A stretch of DNA of 64,000 nt. Origin: Vandiemenella viatica. Its lineage: Eukaryota; Arthropoda; Insecta; Orthoptera; Morabidae. The stretch covers positions 225,306,739 through 225,370,738 of the forward strand of contig CM061919.1 of assembly GCA_031002005.1 (NCBI GenBank). The letters are read 5' to 3'. Position numbers and translations under genes: made by a program. Numbering within the stretch: the stretch's first letter is position 1; every line of letters begins with the position of its first letter. The notes under the pieces were generated by a model. The model saw only the letters and a list, made by a program, of their open reading frames with translations. It was not told the origin of the DNA and searched no databases. This document shows positions 21,967 to 32,815 of the stretch, one piece after another.

Positions 21967-23826
21967 ATAATAGTTGGTACCCACAACTTTGTTCGTGATT
22001 GTAAAGTATTCATATTGACAGCTGTAGACATCTAACCACCATAATGCACGATGGGAGACTCGATACTATTACCACACACAAATACCAGTCTTCTGCGCTA
22101 TGTAGTTCCGGCAGCAAAGTAAAATTTACGGATACACACAAGTCTTTGGATGAAATACGAAAATATTCATGATCGACCAATTTCGAACACCATATCTCAC
22201 ACACTCCCACAGTTACCGAATTTCGGCCAACGTTGTGATCGATGGGTGACTCTGTGTTACTACCACACAAAAACGCCGGTAATCGGCGATTGATAGATTT
22301 CACTTAAAAGTGATACAACGTGACACATGCGTCTTTGGCAGAAATATGAAATTGCCGCAGGTCGACCATTTTATCCCCCATTTCTCCCACACCCCCATAG
22401 CTACCGACATCTAACAACCATAGTGCACTACATGAGATACGATTCTACTACGAAAAACAAACAGCAATGCTCTATGCTATGTAGTTGTGGCAGAAAAGTG
22501 ACATATGCGGAGACAGTCGAAATACGAAAATATCCTTGGTCGGCCACTTACAATCACCATATCTACCACACTACCACAGTTTCCGAAAATCGGCCGCTGT
22601 TGTGATCGAAAGGTGACGCTGTGCTACTACTACACACAAACGCCAGTTATCTGTGATCTATAGTTTTCGCTGAAAAGTGATACACCGTGACACTTTTGTC
22701 TTTGGCAGAAGTATGAAATTGCCACAGGTCGATCACTTTCAACACCCATATCTCCACACCCCCATAGCTACCGACATCTGACAACCATAGTGCACTACAT
22801 GAGATACGATTCTACTACCAAACACAAACACCAATGCTCTATGCTATGTAGTTGTGGCAGAAAAGTGACATATGCGGAGACAGTCGAAATACGAAAATAT
22901 CCTTGGTCGGCCACTTACAACCACCATATCTACCACAGTTTCCGAAAATCGGCCGCTGTTGTGATCGAAAGGTGACTCTGTGCTACTAATACACACAAAC
23001 GCCAGTTATCTGTGATCTATAGTTTTCGCTGAAAAGTGATACACCATGACACTTTTGTCTTTGGCAGAAGTATGAAATTGCCACAGGTCGATCACTTTCA
23101 ACCCCCATATCTCCCACACCCCCATAGCTACCGACATCTAACAACCATAGTGCACTACATGAGATACGATTCTACTACCATACACAAACACCAATGTTCT
23201 ATGCTATGTAGTTGTGGCAGAAAAGTGACATATGTGGAGACAGTCGAAATTCGAAAATATCCTTGGTCGGCCACTTACAACCACCATATCTACCACAGTA
23301 CCACAGTTTCTGAAAATCGGCCGCTGTTGTGATCGAAAGGTGATTCTGTGCTACTACTACACACAAACACCAGTTATCTGTGAACTATAGTTTTCGCTGA
23401 AAAGTGATACACCATGACACTTTTGTCTTTGGCAGAAGTATGAAATTGCCACAGGTCGACCACTTTCAACCCCCATATCTCCCACACCCCCATAGCTACC
23501 GACATCTAACAACCATAGTGCACGACAGGAAAGACGATTCTACTACCACACACAAATACCAAAGGTCTATGTTATGTAGTTGTGGCAGGAAAGAGAAGTA
23601 TACGGAGATACGAATTTTTGGTCGAAATATGAAAACGCCCTGCACTGACCAACTTTAATCATTATATCTCCCACATCCCCACAGCTATCGGCATTCGGCC
23701 AACGTTGTGCACGACAGGAAACTCCATGCTACTTCGACCAACAAACATCAGTGATCTGTGCAAGGTAGTGGTGGCTGAAAAGTGAAATATAGGAAAAAAC
23801 ACGTCTATTTTTATATATATATATAA
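21967..23826 (+). repeat. Left arm of foldback structure: about ten 180-bp tandem monomers in dimer order
   Basis: After a terminus similar to the inverse of 26890-26957, the arm consists of tandem monomers of roughly 180 bp. Two monomer types alternate to give higher-order units of about 360-368 bp; the landmark CTACCGACAT recurs near 22401, 22768, 23128 and 23496. The inner edge is AACACGTCTATTTTTATATA. Open frames running through the array are a by-product of its period. Confidence 0.8.
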
Positions 23827-24700
23827 GATGATTGTGCCCATATATATTGAATTTGAGGAGAAATACATTCAGAAGTATGCTAATGGGAAATTTTACATGC
23901 GAGATGAATTCACAACGCTGAAATGCTGGAAATGTCTAATGTGCCTGGATTGGGATTGACTTTGAACCATGCAGCTTTGATCCAAAATCTAAGCCACAAC
24001 TGAATTAACTCAGAATTTCATGTCAACCAAATGATTTATTTTCTTTCATTAAATTTGAAAACTCAATGAATCTTAAAGTGTTTTATTTACATTTCAATTT
24101 AGATCATCCCATGAGCAAAGCAGTTTTGATTCATTGTTCCATAGCTCTTGCATCATTCACTCTAATGCTATCTTAAATTAATCCCAAACTATCAATTTTC
24201 ATTGCTGCAAAACTTTGTCCATCTCACAGTTCTTCGTAAGTTTGCACATTGGAGTTTTATTGATTTGCATATTCAACAGCAACTTGAGTGCTGAATCAGT
24301 TGATTGACCACCTTCATACAACGTAGCTGCAATTCCTGATAAAGCAAGTGCAAGTGCAATATCATTCTGTGAGCAAATCGTTGCCTAAATCAATGCGATC
24401 AAAGTTTTTTTACCGGTTCCACCAAGAGAGCCCAAAAAGAAAATCCCTCAATTCGATCGTTCACAAATTTCATGAGTGTTGTTCACATATTTTTGTTGCT
24501 GATTCAACAACAGAATGTTTGTTCGAACTGATGCTCTAATGCATCGCAACCATACTGGTTTTCGCATTTCAGCTCTTGATTAAATGTGTAGTGCATTGGA
24601 CGATTAAGCACTGTCATTCTTAATTGAGATAATACCTTGTTCAATATCATCAAGCAGATGTCCTCTATTAATATCAATGGAAGTTGGACAGATTATAAAC
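23827..24700 (-). pseudogene. Broken Helitron/Pif1-type helicase fragment
   Basis: The minus strand carries DINRGHLLDDIEQG and CENQYGCDALEHQFE in separate frames, then FLGSLGGTGKKTLIALI, a Walker A P-loop in which the final Thr position reads Lys. ALALALSGIAATLYEGG and ALKLLLNMQINKTP follow, the continuation typical of Pif1-like helicases in Helitrons. The gene is broken by stops and lacks the remaining helicase motifs and any Rep domain. It sits between the two inverted satellite arms. Confidence 0.7.
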
Positions 24701-25990
24701 AACACAAAAATAAAAACAAAGGTAATTTTATTTTCATTTAAGATGGATTACGTTTTTATAGATTTTTCTCCAGATCTTCCAGGTTATTTTTTTTTAGTGG
24801 AAAATTTTCAATTGAGTTATAAGGAACAAAGTAAAAAAATAATTTCGCTCATCCATCATTCAAATCAGTTATGATCTTGAGTTCATGCAAAAGTCCCATA
24901 CAAAGAAAGCACTTTCAGTTTTTTGCGGATTTTCCTGGCAAATTTTGCAATTTTCCTTTCTCTAAAAACCTTGTTTTGACTACCTCAAACAATCAAAAAA
25001 TTAGTCAACTCAGTCCATAGTTCAGTTTTTCCCAAATTTTCCAATTATACAGGTAACTTTTTCAATTTTTCATTATATAAAATGCCTTATTCAGACTATT
25101 ACAATCAAACAAAAATTTGCCAAATCGGTCCATAGGAAAAAGCACTTTCAGTTTTTCCCAAATTTTTCAATTTTCCAGAGAAATTTCCAATTTTTCTTTC
25201 TCTAAAATCCTTATAATAGGACTGTTATAAACATTTAAAAGTAGCCAAATTGGTCCACAGAAAAAATTACTTTCAGTTTTCCTGAATTTTCAATTTTTCC
25301 AGGCAACTTTTCCAATTTGTTTTCTACAAAAACCTTATTTGGACCATTACAAACAATCAAATGAATTAGCAAAAATGCTCCATGTCGTATGCATATTTTT
25401 GTGTTACACGGTTGGGCACTGCATGCCTAATTGAGGTGATACCTTGTTCGATATTATCAAGCAGAAGTCCTCAATTAACATCCATGGAATAGAAATAAAA
25501 TAACTTCATTTGTTGGACAAATCACAAAATAATACAAAAATAAAAACAAAGGTAATTTTACTTCCATTTAGGCTAGAATGCATTTTTCCAGATTTTTCTC
25601 CAGATCATCCATTTTTAAAAAATGAGTTATTTCCATCCCGGGAGCATAAAGAACAAAACAAAAACAGAATTATGCATATCCATCATTTGAAATTGGAGTT
25701 TTGGTCTCGAGTTCATACAAAAGTCTCAAAGAAGCGCTTTCAGTTTTCCAAATTTTTTTCTGAACATTCTGGCCAGATTTTTCAATTTTTCTTTCTATAA
25801 AAACCATATTTGGACTATTATGAACATTTTGTTTAAAATAATTAATTAAATTGGCCCATAACAAAAGCACTTTCATTTTTTGGTAAATTTTCCGGGCAAC
25901 TCTTCAAATTCTTCTTTCTCCAAAAACATTATTCAGCCTAACATTAAAAAAAAAAAAAAAAAAAAGAATTAACCAAATCGACCCAGTTGT
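24590..25990. repeat. Direct duplication with internal minisatellite of about 120 bp
   Basis: A segment with ACCTTGTTCAATATCATCAA (about 24630) recurs as ACCTTGTTCGATATTATCAA (about 25440), giving a direct duplication of roughly 790 bp. Inside, T-rich units of about 118-125 bp recur with the landmark CACTTTCAGTTTTTCCC (about 24908, 25016, 25142, 25265, 25733, 25868). Non-coding apart from the helicase remnant at its left edge. Confidence 0.6.
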
Positions 25991-26055
25991 TATCAAGTGA
26001 TGCGGTTAGCATTTCATTTTTATTTATATAGATCGTATGGCTAAGCAAGTAAACA

Positions 26056-26957
26056 AATTTTATATATATAAAAATAGGACATGTGTTTTCCTATACTTTC
26101 CCCCACCACTACCTAGCACAGATCACTGGTCATTGTATGTGGAAGTAGCATGGAGTTTCTTGTCATGAACAATGTTGCCGAATGTCAATAGCTGTGGGGA
26201 TGTGGGAGATATGATGGTTAAAATTGGTAGATGCAGGGTATTTCGACCAAAGACGTGTGTCTCCATATGTTACTCTGCTGCCACAACTACATAGCATATA
26301 CCACTGGTGTATGTGTGTGGTATTGCTATCGTGTCTCTCCTATCGTGTACTATGGTGGTTAGATGTCGGTTCTATGCGGGTGTGGGAGATATGGTGGTTG
26401 AAAGTGGTCGACCCGCAGCACTTTCATATTTCTACCAAAAACGTATGTGTGATGGTATCAAGTGTTTATGTGTGGTAGTAGCACAGAGTCACCCGTCGAT
26501 CACAACATTAGCTGAATTTTGGTAACTGTGCAAGTATGAGCGGTATGGTGGTTGAAAGAGGCCGATCAAGGGTATTTTCGTATGTCGACCAGACATGTGT
26601 CTCCGTATATGTTACTCTGCTGCCACAACTACACAGCATAAACCATTGGTGTCTGTGTGTGGTAGTGGTATCGTATCTCCTATCATGTACTATGCTGGTT
26701 AGATGTTGGTAGCTATGGGGGTGTGGGAGATATGGTGGTTGAAAGTGGTCGATCAAGGATATTTTCATATTTCAACCAAAGACGTGTGTCCGTATATTTT
26801 ACTTTGCTGCCTGAACTACATAGCGCAGATGACTGGTGTTTGTGTGTGGTAATAGCATCGAGTCTCCCATCGTGCACTATTGTGGTTAGATATCGGTAGC
26901 TGTCAATCCAAATTCTTTACAAACACGAACGAAGTCATGGTCACCAGCTAGTATATA
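26056..26957 (-). repeat. Right arm of foldback structure: inverted satellite monomers
   Basis: Reverse-oriented monomers of the array at 21967-23826, about four to five copies. They are bounded inside by TATATAAAAATAGGACATG, mirroring the inner edge of the left arm, and outside by a terminus that reads ACTAGCTGGTGACCATGACT on the minus strand. The arms frame the helicase and minisatellite region. Confidence 0.75.
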
Positions 26958-26966
26958 CAATATATA

Positions 26967-28206
26967 CGAGGGCCGTTCAGAAAGTAACCTCCGATCGGTC
27001 ACAGTGCGAGTGGTGGGGGTAGTCGCGACGCCATCTGTGCATTCACGCACTCAGCAGGTCAGTCGGCATCAAGCCGTGGACGAGTGAACGTCGTACCTGC
27101 GCTAGTTTAGTTTTTCTGGCAGTTTGAAATGTGTGCTGCAATAGAAAACCCCGCCAAATGTGAAGTGCGTGCTGTCATAAGGTTTTTTACAGCCAAAGGA
27201 CATTCTGCAGCAGCTATTCATCGTGAGCTTTGTGCCGTGTACGGACCAAGAGTTATGATTGAAGAAGTTGTCCGTGAATGGGTACGTTTATTTAAAAGTG
27301 GACGAGAAAACGTTCATGATGAAGAGAGGAGTGGTAGACCATCATTGGTGACTGACGAACTCGTACGAGATAGTGACAGCAAGATTGGGTTACCGTAAGT
27401 TCTGTGCACGATGGGTGCCCAAAATTCTTACCGACCACCACAAAACTCAAAGAATGGCCTCTGCATTAGACTTTGTCACATTATGAGGACGAAGGAGAAC
27501 CATTGTTAAACAGAATCGTGACCGGTGACGAAACCTGGATTAAGTACGTGAACCCTGAGGCAAAAGAACAATCAAAGATGTGGGCACATTCAAATTCGCC
27601 TACCAAACCAAGAAAAGCCTTGCAAGATTTTTCTGCCAGAAAACTGATGGCAACGGTGTTTTGGGATGCCAAAGGGGTGTTGTTGGTTGAATTCATGAAC
27701 GTGGGATGACCATTAATCAAGACGTGTACTGTGAAACACTAAAAAACTTACGACGGGCTATACAGAACAAACGTCGTGGAATGCTGACTTCCGGTATCAT
27801 TTTTTTGCACGATAACGCCCGTCCTCGCTCTGCTCGCAGAACAACGGCCCTTCTTGAGTCCTTCAAGTGGGACGTTATCAACCATCCACCTTACAGCCCA
27901 GATCTGGCGCCAAGCGATTATCACCTCTTCATGCATATGAAGAAATGGCTCGGGTCCCAGCGGTTTGATGACGACGAAGAGCTCAAAGATGCGGTCACAG
28001 GCTGGCTCCAGGCACAAGCGGGTGATTTTTATGCAGAAGGAATTTCAAAGCTTGTGAAGAGATACGATAAGTGCTTAAATCGCTATGGTGACTATGTAGA
28101 AAAATAGTGCAAAGATGTAGTTGTAAGATTTATATATTAAAATATTTTTATTTAACTTGGTGTATTTTTTAAATCAACCGGAGGTTACTTTCTGAACGGC
28201 CCTCGT
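26967..28206 (+). mobile_element. mariner transposon 2, near full length
   Basis: Perfectly matching inverted ends CGAGGGCCGTTCAGAAAGTA, each flanked by TA (26965-26966 and 28207-28208). Inside are the pieces of one DD34D transposase in several frames. It landed about ten bases from the end of the foldback structure. The near identity of the ends suggests it is among the younger insertions here. Confidence 0.9.
27129..28107 (+). pseudogene. mariner 2 transposase, frameshifted with internal deletion
   Basis: Starts at an ATG after a typical leader (MCAAIENPAKCEVRAVIRFF). The N-terminal helix-turn-helix region is cut by an internal deletion after LVTDELVRD, followed by GYRKFCARWVPKIL. Two further frameshifts occur, near 27475 and near 27706. 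All three catalytic Asp residues are visible: VTGDETWI, IFLHDNARPRSA and YSPDLAPSDYHLF, with 34 residues between the last two, the canonical mariner spacing. Ends with YGDYVEK. Inactive as it stands. Confidence 0.85.
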
Positions 28207-28214
28207 ACAAGAAC

Positions 28215-29330
28215 ACGAAAGTTAGCAGCATTCACAATTTGGAATTCACTTGTTGCAGTCAATCTAAAAACGAAGGTGTAGCACTGATAATATTTTGGGA
28301 TATTCCACCGTACTTTCTTAGAGAGCATTCCTTCATGATGTGGTCCATAGTCTGGAAAAAAGCTCTGCAGAAACAGACAAGAGAATCCTGAAGTCCTCAC
28401 TTATAGTGCATGGTGTTGCATTTGGCATGGCCTATTCTTTGGTGGTTTAGTTTAACCCAGTGGTTTCTCTTCGGATGGAATCCTGTAGGATCTTGAATAT
28501 GTTGGTGTTTCACAGGTGCAGAGTTTCAGCTCTGTTACCATTTTTCGTTGATATTGAAGACAGATACACCATGCCAAAATGGATGCCTTGATTTAAGGCG
28601 AGTGGGGATTGGGTGTTAAGAACCTTGTGGATTGGGATATCCTGCGGATGGTCAGTGTCATTGATTCTTGACATCTTATATCTGCAGCTGGTATGTCACT
28701 AATCTCATGTAACCATGGATGCCAGTTATGATACTCATACATTTGTTCAGATGAACATTGATTTTTCTAGTATGAGCACTACGTCTTCACACTGGGGCAC
28801 AGTACTCAGCTAAAGAGTAGCCATGCTGAGGTCGGTTGTACGTAGTAAGATCTGCATCAGCTTCCCTTTGTGATGTTCTGTGTCTTAGGTTTCTGACTTG
28901 CGTTTTCAAGGTGTTTCATGAATGTTAAGGAATGGTCTAAGATGATGCCGAGATATTTAAGGTAGAAATTGTATTTCACTGCATGTATGCAGAAGTTTAC
29001 TTTGAGATGTTGATGTGCTATTCGATTGCTCAAATGGAATGCACTTCCTTCTTCTGTCTTCGTCGTATTTGGACAAAGTCTCCACTTCACATAGTATGCA
29101 TTCAACATTTCTAAATCACATTAGAGAATGTATTCCTTCCCCTTCCTCAAATATAGCAGCTTGGACAGTGATAGCTTAGTAACCAACATAGCAGAATTTG
29201 TTGCAGATAGTTTCAGACATGTCGCAACTGTACAAGTTGAAGAGCAATGGAGCAAGTACTTGAGTTAGTTCATATTTTACTATATATGACTTATTTATCT
29301 TTTGCCCAGTGCTGCAATTGGTCTGACAAA
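28215..29330 (-). pseudogene. LINE reverse transcriptase fragment (family Y)
   Basis: Minus-strand remnants in RT order: VLAPLLFNLYSCDM, a degraded catalytic box, MLNAYYVKWRLCPNTTKTE, FHLSNRIAHQHLKVNF, KYLGIILDHSLTF, then LRTTDLSMAT and cysteine-rich tail pieces. It is a different family from LINE X. Many stops; no endonuclease domain. The high-coordinate end, near 29330, is the truncated 5' side. Confidence 0.7.
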
Positions 29331-29535
29331 ACAACATGAACTGTTATCAAGAACAGGAGTGGAAATACCATTGCAGGAGCTTTTCTATATAAGTACAAAT
29401 GAACAGACTAGGAAATTAAAAATTGATACTGGGGCTATTATAATGGAGTGAGATAAGTGTAAAAGGAGTTGTATCAATAACATTATCACAGATGTATAAA
29501 AAGGTGGATGTGGCATCACACCAAGCCTGGAAATA

Positions 29536-29813
29536 TAAATGACAAAGGGAAAATGACTCATCACTCACCTAAGTTGAAGGCTGATTAACTTCCAGGTGTG
29601 CACACCTCCAAAACCACATGACTCATTCCCTAGTACATGAATAAGGTGTAAAACTGAAAACTTGTATATGTTTTGTTTGTTTGTTATTGATGTTTTTGTT
29701 TGTCATATACGTTTTTCACTCATTGCGGGCTTCAGCTTCGGTAAGTGATGAGTCATTTTCCCTTTCATTTGTCATTTATATTGTCTAAAGGCAGTTTCCT
29801 TTATATCATTACT
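29536..29813. mobile_element. Short foldback of PLE terminal sequence with 14-bp TSD
   Basis: Flanked by CAAGCCTGGAAATA (29522-29535 and 29814-29827). The two ends are inverted copies of the PLE 3' terminal block (AAAGGGAAAATGACTCATCA and its complement). The middle keeps PLE 3' region landmarks (GTGTGCACACCTCC, CATGAATAAGGTGTAAAA). No coding capacity. It seems to be a miniature PLE-derived insertion formed by a template inversion. Confidence 0.7.
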
Positions 29814-29894
29814 CAAGCCTGGAAATAATATTAAGAGCTTGTTATCCAATCACAGCAACAATTTCTGAGATAAATGAAAGCTATTTGCCATGTG

Positions 29895-30270
29895 CAAAAT
29901 GTTTCAGGTGAAACATACTAAAAGGGTGAAGCAAATAGTATGAGATTGGGTCTCTCTCTCCATTCTATTGATAAGGTGAGGCTTAGAATGGAAGATAATT
30001 TGGTTAAAACTACTGGGATGAATCGGAATGTATCTTACTGGGTGGATGACAAAGGAATTGGAAGTTAAAAAGGAGTGTCAAAAAGGGTAGTGTATTGACA
30101 CAGTTGATATTAATTATTCTGATGAATTATTTCATTGTTGGTATATATTCAGAGGCCAGGCTGTTTGTAGATGGCAATGATGAATAATGATATTAAAATG
30201 AGATATTGTAAACAGCTACAGAATGATTTGGACAGGACATTTAATTGGGTAGGTCAAATATGAAAATATA
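29895..30270 (+). pseudogene. LINE family X, RT fragment
   Basis: Degenerate RT core: NLVKTTGMNRNV, a SVLGPLL-derived stretch, SEARLFVDGND (a decayed FADD box) and CKQLQNDLDRTFNWVGQI. The last phrase also occurs at 56480-56530. Truncated on both sides. Confidence 0.65.
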
Positions 30271-30656
30271 TCTCTGGAATACCGTGGGAAGCACACACCG
30301 TGCGAACATGTGTATTTAAATTATAAATAAATATAGTTAATAGTTAGTTTTTATTGTAATAGTAATTTGAAACTCTAAATTCTAATACATTTTACTACTG
30401 TGAGTGTTAGCAAGTGTTTTTATTTGTGAAAAAAAAAAAATATTTGTGATTTAGTGCAGAGATCTGTTCCGTGTTTATTTTCTGTGTTTGTTTATATTTT
30501 TTAACGCTAGGCTTAAGTTCAGATTTTTGTTATAGAGCGTAAATATCTTCAGGTAAAGCTTACTTGTGAATTTATTTAGCAGTTTTTTGTAAGTTTAAGT
30601 TCAAAAAATTTTCGCTCTCACATTATGCACTTTGTTCTTGTTAGTTTCTTGTAATT
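30271..30656 (+). other. Probable 5' region of the CR1-type LINE
   Basis: Non-coding, AT-rich sequence between the LINE X fragment and the first ATG of the CR1-type element. A poly-A run lies near 30429. The exact 5' end of the element is not visible. Confidence 0.35.
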
Positions 30657-31604
30657 ATGAGTGAAAAGTGTGGAAATTGCTGTAGATTAGTGAGGGCGGG
30701 AATTTTTTACGATGGGTGTGAGAAATGGTTTCACTGGGGAGGAAATTTTCATGGTGTCAAAAACGGGGTACTTGAGGAGGCTCTCCCATGGTTCTGTACA
30801 GACTGTTTCAAAAGTATGAAGGTATTAGAACAGGAGGTAAGGATTAGTGCCCTTGAGGCTGAACTCATAGACGCTAGAAAGGAGTTGGATAGGCTGCTCA
30901 GGGAGGGAAACAGATGGTTGGGAATTGGTAACAGGGAAAAGGGCAATTAGAACAAGAAAGGCTGCTGTTTCTTTTGTTGTTGGGGTGCAAAATAAGTTTG
31001 CCCTGTTGCCAGAGTTAGACAGGGATGAGCCTTCTGTACCTGTAGGTGTAGTGAATAAGCAGCAGACTTGTAGGAAAAGCTGTGTAGTTAAGTCTGGTAG
31101 GCAAGGATTAAGGAAAAAGAGAGTCTTGCTGCTAGGTAGTAGTCATGGATGAGGTGATGGCCCATTGGTGCAGGAAAAATTAGGATCAGGTTCCCACGTC
31201 ATGAGTTTCTTCAATCCTAGTGCTAGTCTTGCTCAGGAAGTAGAAGGTATAGGCTCTTGTGTAAGGATTTCACAGATCAGGATCATTTAGTGATAGTGGG
31301 AGGAGTGGGAAATAGTTTGGTCAGGAATGATAGGTATAGTATCAGAGATGACCTGGAGAAAACAGCAGAAGCAACGTGCCACACTCAAGTCAGTGTGATG
31401 TCAGTCTTGAGACGCTATGATCGGCCACAGATGAACTCTGCTGTAAGGCGAGTGAATCTGGAACGGTTTCTTATGTGTGATATTGGCTCTCGTATGGGCT
31501 TGGTACCTGTAGATGCTGTTGATAAGCAGGGTTATACTAGACATGGCCTACACCTCAATAGTAGAGGGAAGGGTGTTTTTCCAGATCTGATAGAAAAAGA
31601 TTAA
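30657..31604 (+). pseudogene. CR1-type LINE ORF1: PHD-like finger, coiled coil, esterase-like domain
   Basis: The first 97 codons hold a cysteine/histidine cluster (CGNCC ... FYDGCEKWFHW ... WFCTDCF) typical of a PHD-like finger, followed by a charged coiled coil (LEQEVRISALEAELIDARKE). After a stop and frame changes, RVLLLGSSHG and, 150 residues on, RHGLHLNSRGKG resemble blocks I and V of SGNH-type esterases. Family knowledge: ORF1 of CR1-group LINEs often combines PHD and esterase domains. The frame is broken near 30950, 31150 and 31250. Confidence 0.65.
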
Positions 31605-31734
31605 TTGGGGCCACAATTTCACATGAAAAGATTCCTGTTGTTAATGGTGTTAGGGCAGCTCCTTTTTTTAGATTAGGGTCAAGTATTAGGCAGAGAATTT
31701 TAACATAAATCAGTTTAAACAATAATGAGTTTTC

Positions 31735-32595
31735 AGATACGAAAATTAAAAATTGTGCAGGGATTAATTTATTACATCAGAATGTCAGAGGGTTATCAAA
31801 CAAAGTGGATGAACTGCTATTCCACATAAATGAATTAAATGCTAGAATTGATGTTTTATGCTTGTCTGAACACCATATAACTACAGGAATGGGTATGTCA
31901 GATGTAACCAACTTTAATTTAGCTTCTTATTATTGTAGAACAAACTTGGAGAAAGGAGGAGATATGTTAGAAATGGTTATAATTTTGAGGATATAAGTAT
32001 TAGCGAGTATTGTCTTGATCAGCATTTTGAAGCCTGTGCTACACAGCTAAAATTTAATAATGAAATTTTCATAGTAGTAACTGTATACAGAGCATCCTTT
32101 TTCTGAAAAAATTTGAACTCGTAGTAACATTTTTAAGCAGAAAAGTAGTTAACACAGTTGTGTGTGGTTATTTCAATGTAGATTTTTTAAAATAACTAGC
32201 CCTGTAAAATCATGTTGGAATCATTAGTCAGTTCATTCGATTTAACTCAGGTAGTTAATTTTCCAACTAGAATAATGAATAATAGTCACTCTGCTATAGA
32301 TAATGTTTTCCTAAATACCTCAAAATTCAGTTATACAATCAAGCCATCTATCAATGGACTTTCAGATCATGATGCCCAGTTATTAACTATCAGCACTTCA
32401 ATAGAAACTAGCCCAAAGAGTAATATTTTTAAACTTCAGCATATAATAAATGATGAATCAGTTACTTGTTTTAGAAAGTGCCTCAACACCACTAACTGGG
32501 AACATGTTTACAGTGCACTAGGTATGAATGAAAAATACAACATTTTTAGTAGCACTGTATTAAATTACTTTGAAAGTGTTTTCCCTTTAAAATAG
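31735..32595 (+). pseudogene. CR1-type LINE ORF2, apurinic-like endonuclease domain
   Basis: Reads LLHQNVRGLSNKVDELLF (another frame), RIDVLCLSEHHITTG, VCGYFNVDFL in place of GDFNID, and finally FPTRIMNNSHSAIDNVF and INGLSDHDAQLL. The last carries the SDH catalytic motif. These are the landmarks of LINE endonucleases. Frameshifts near 31960 and 32190 break it, and the Asp of the GDFN motif is replaced by Tyr. Confidence 0.75.
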
Positions 32596-32815
32596 TGTCG
32601 TGCTCTCAAAAAGAACAAAAACCATGTATAACTGTAGGCATTAGAACATCATGCATTTGTGAAGGAAGTTATATATTGTCTCTAGGATCAGTCATAACAC
32701 TAATGTTAACACATTACAAGCAGTATTGCAAATTACTAAAAAAGGTTATTAAAGAATCTAAAAGTATGTAATACAAACAAAAAATTCATAATTCTGAAAA
32801 TAAAATTAAGACAAT

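Noticed and set aside
22327..23658. Series of similar 60-98 codon open frames on the plus strand
   Set aside because: They repeat with the satellite period and share the same phrases (HSYRHLTTIVHYMRYDST). They are by-products of tandem repetition, not genes.
21967..23826. CRISPR array
   Set aside because: Repeats are 180-360 bp and contiguous, with no short-repeat/unique-spacer pattern, in a eukaryotic setting.
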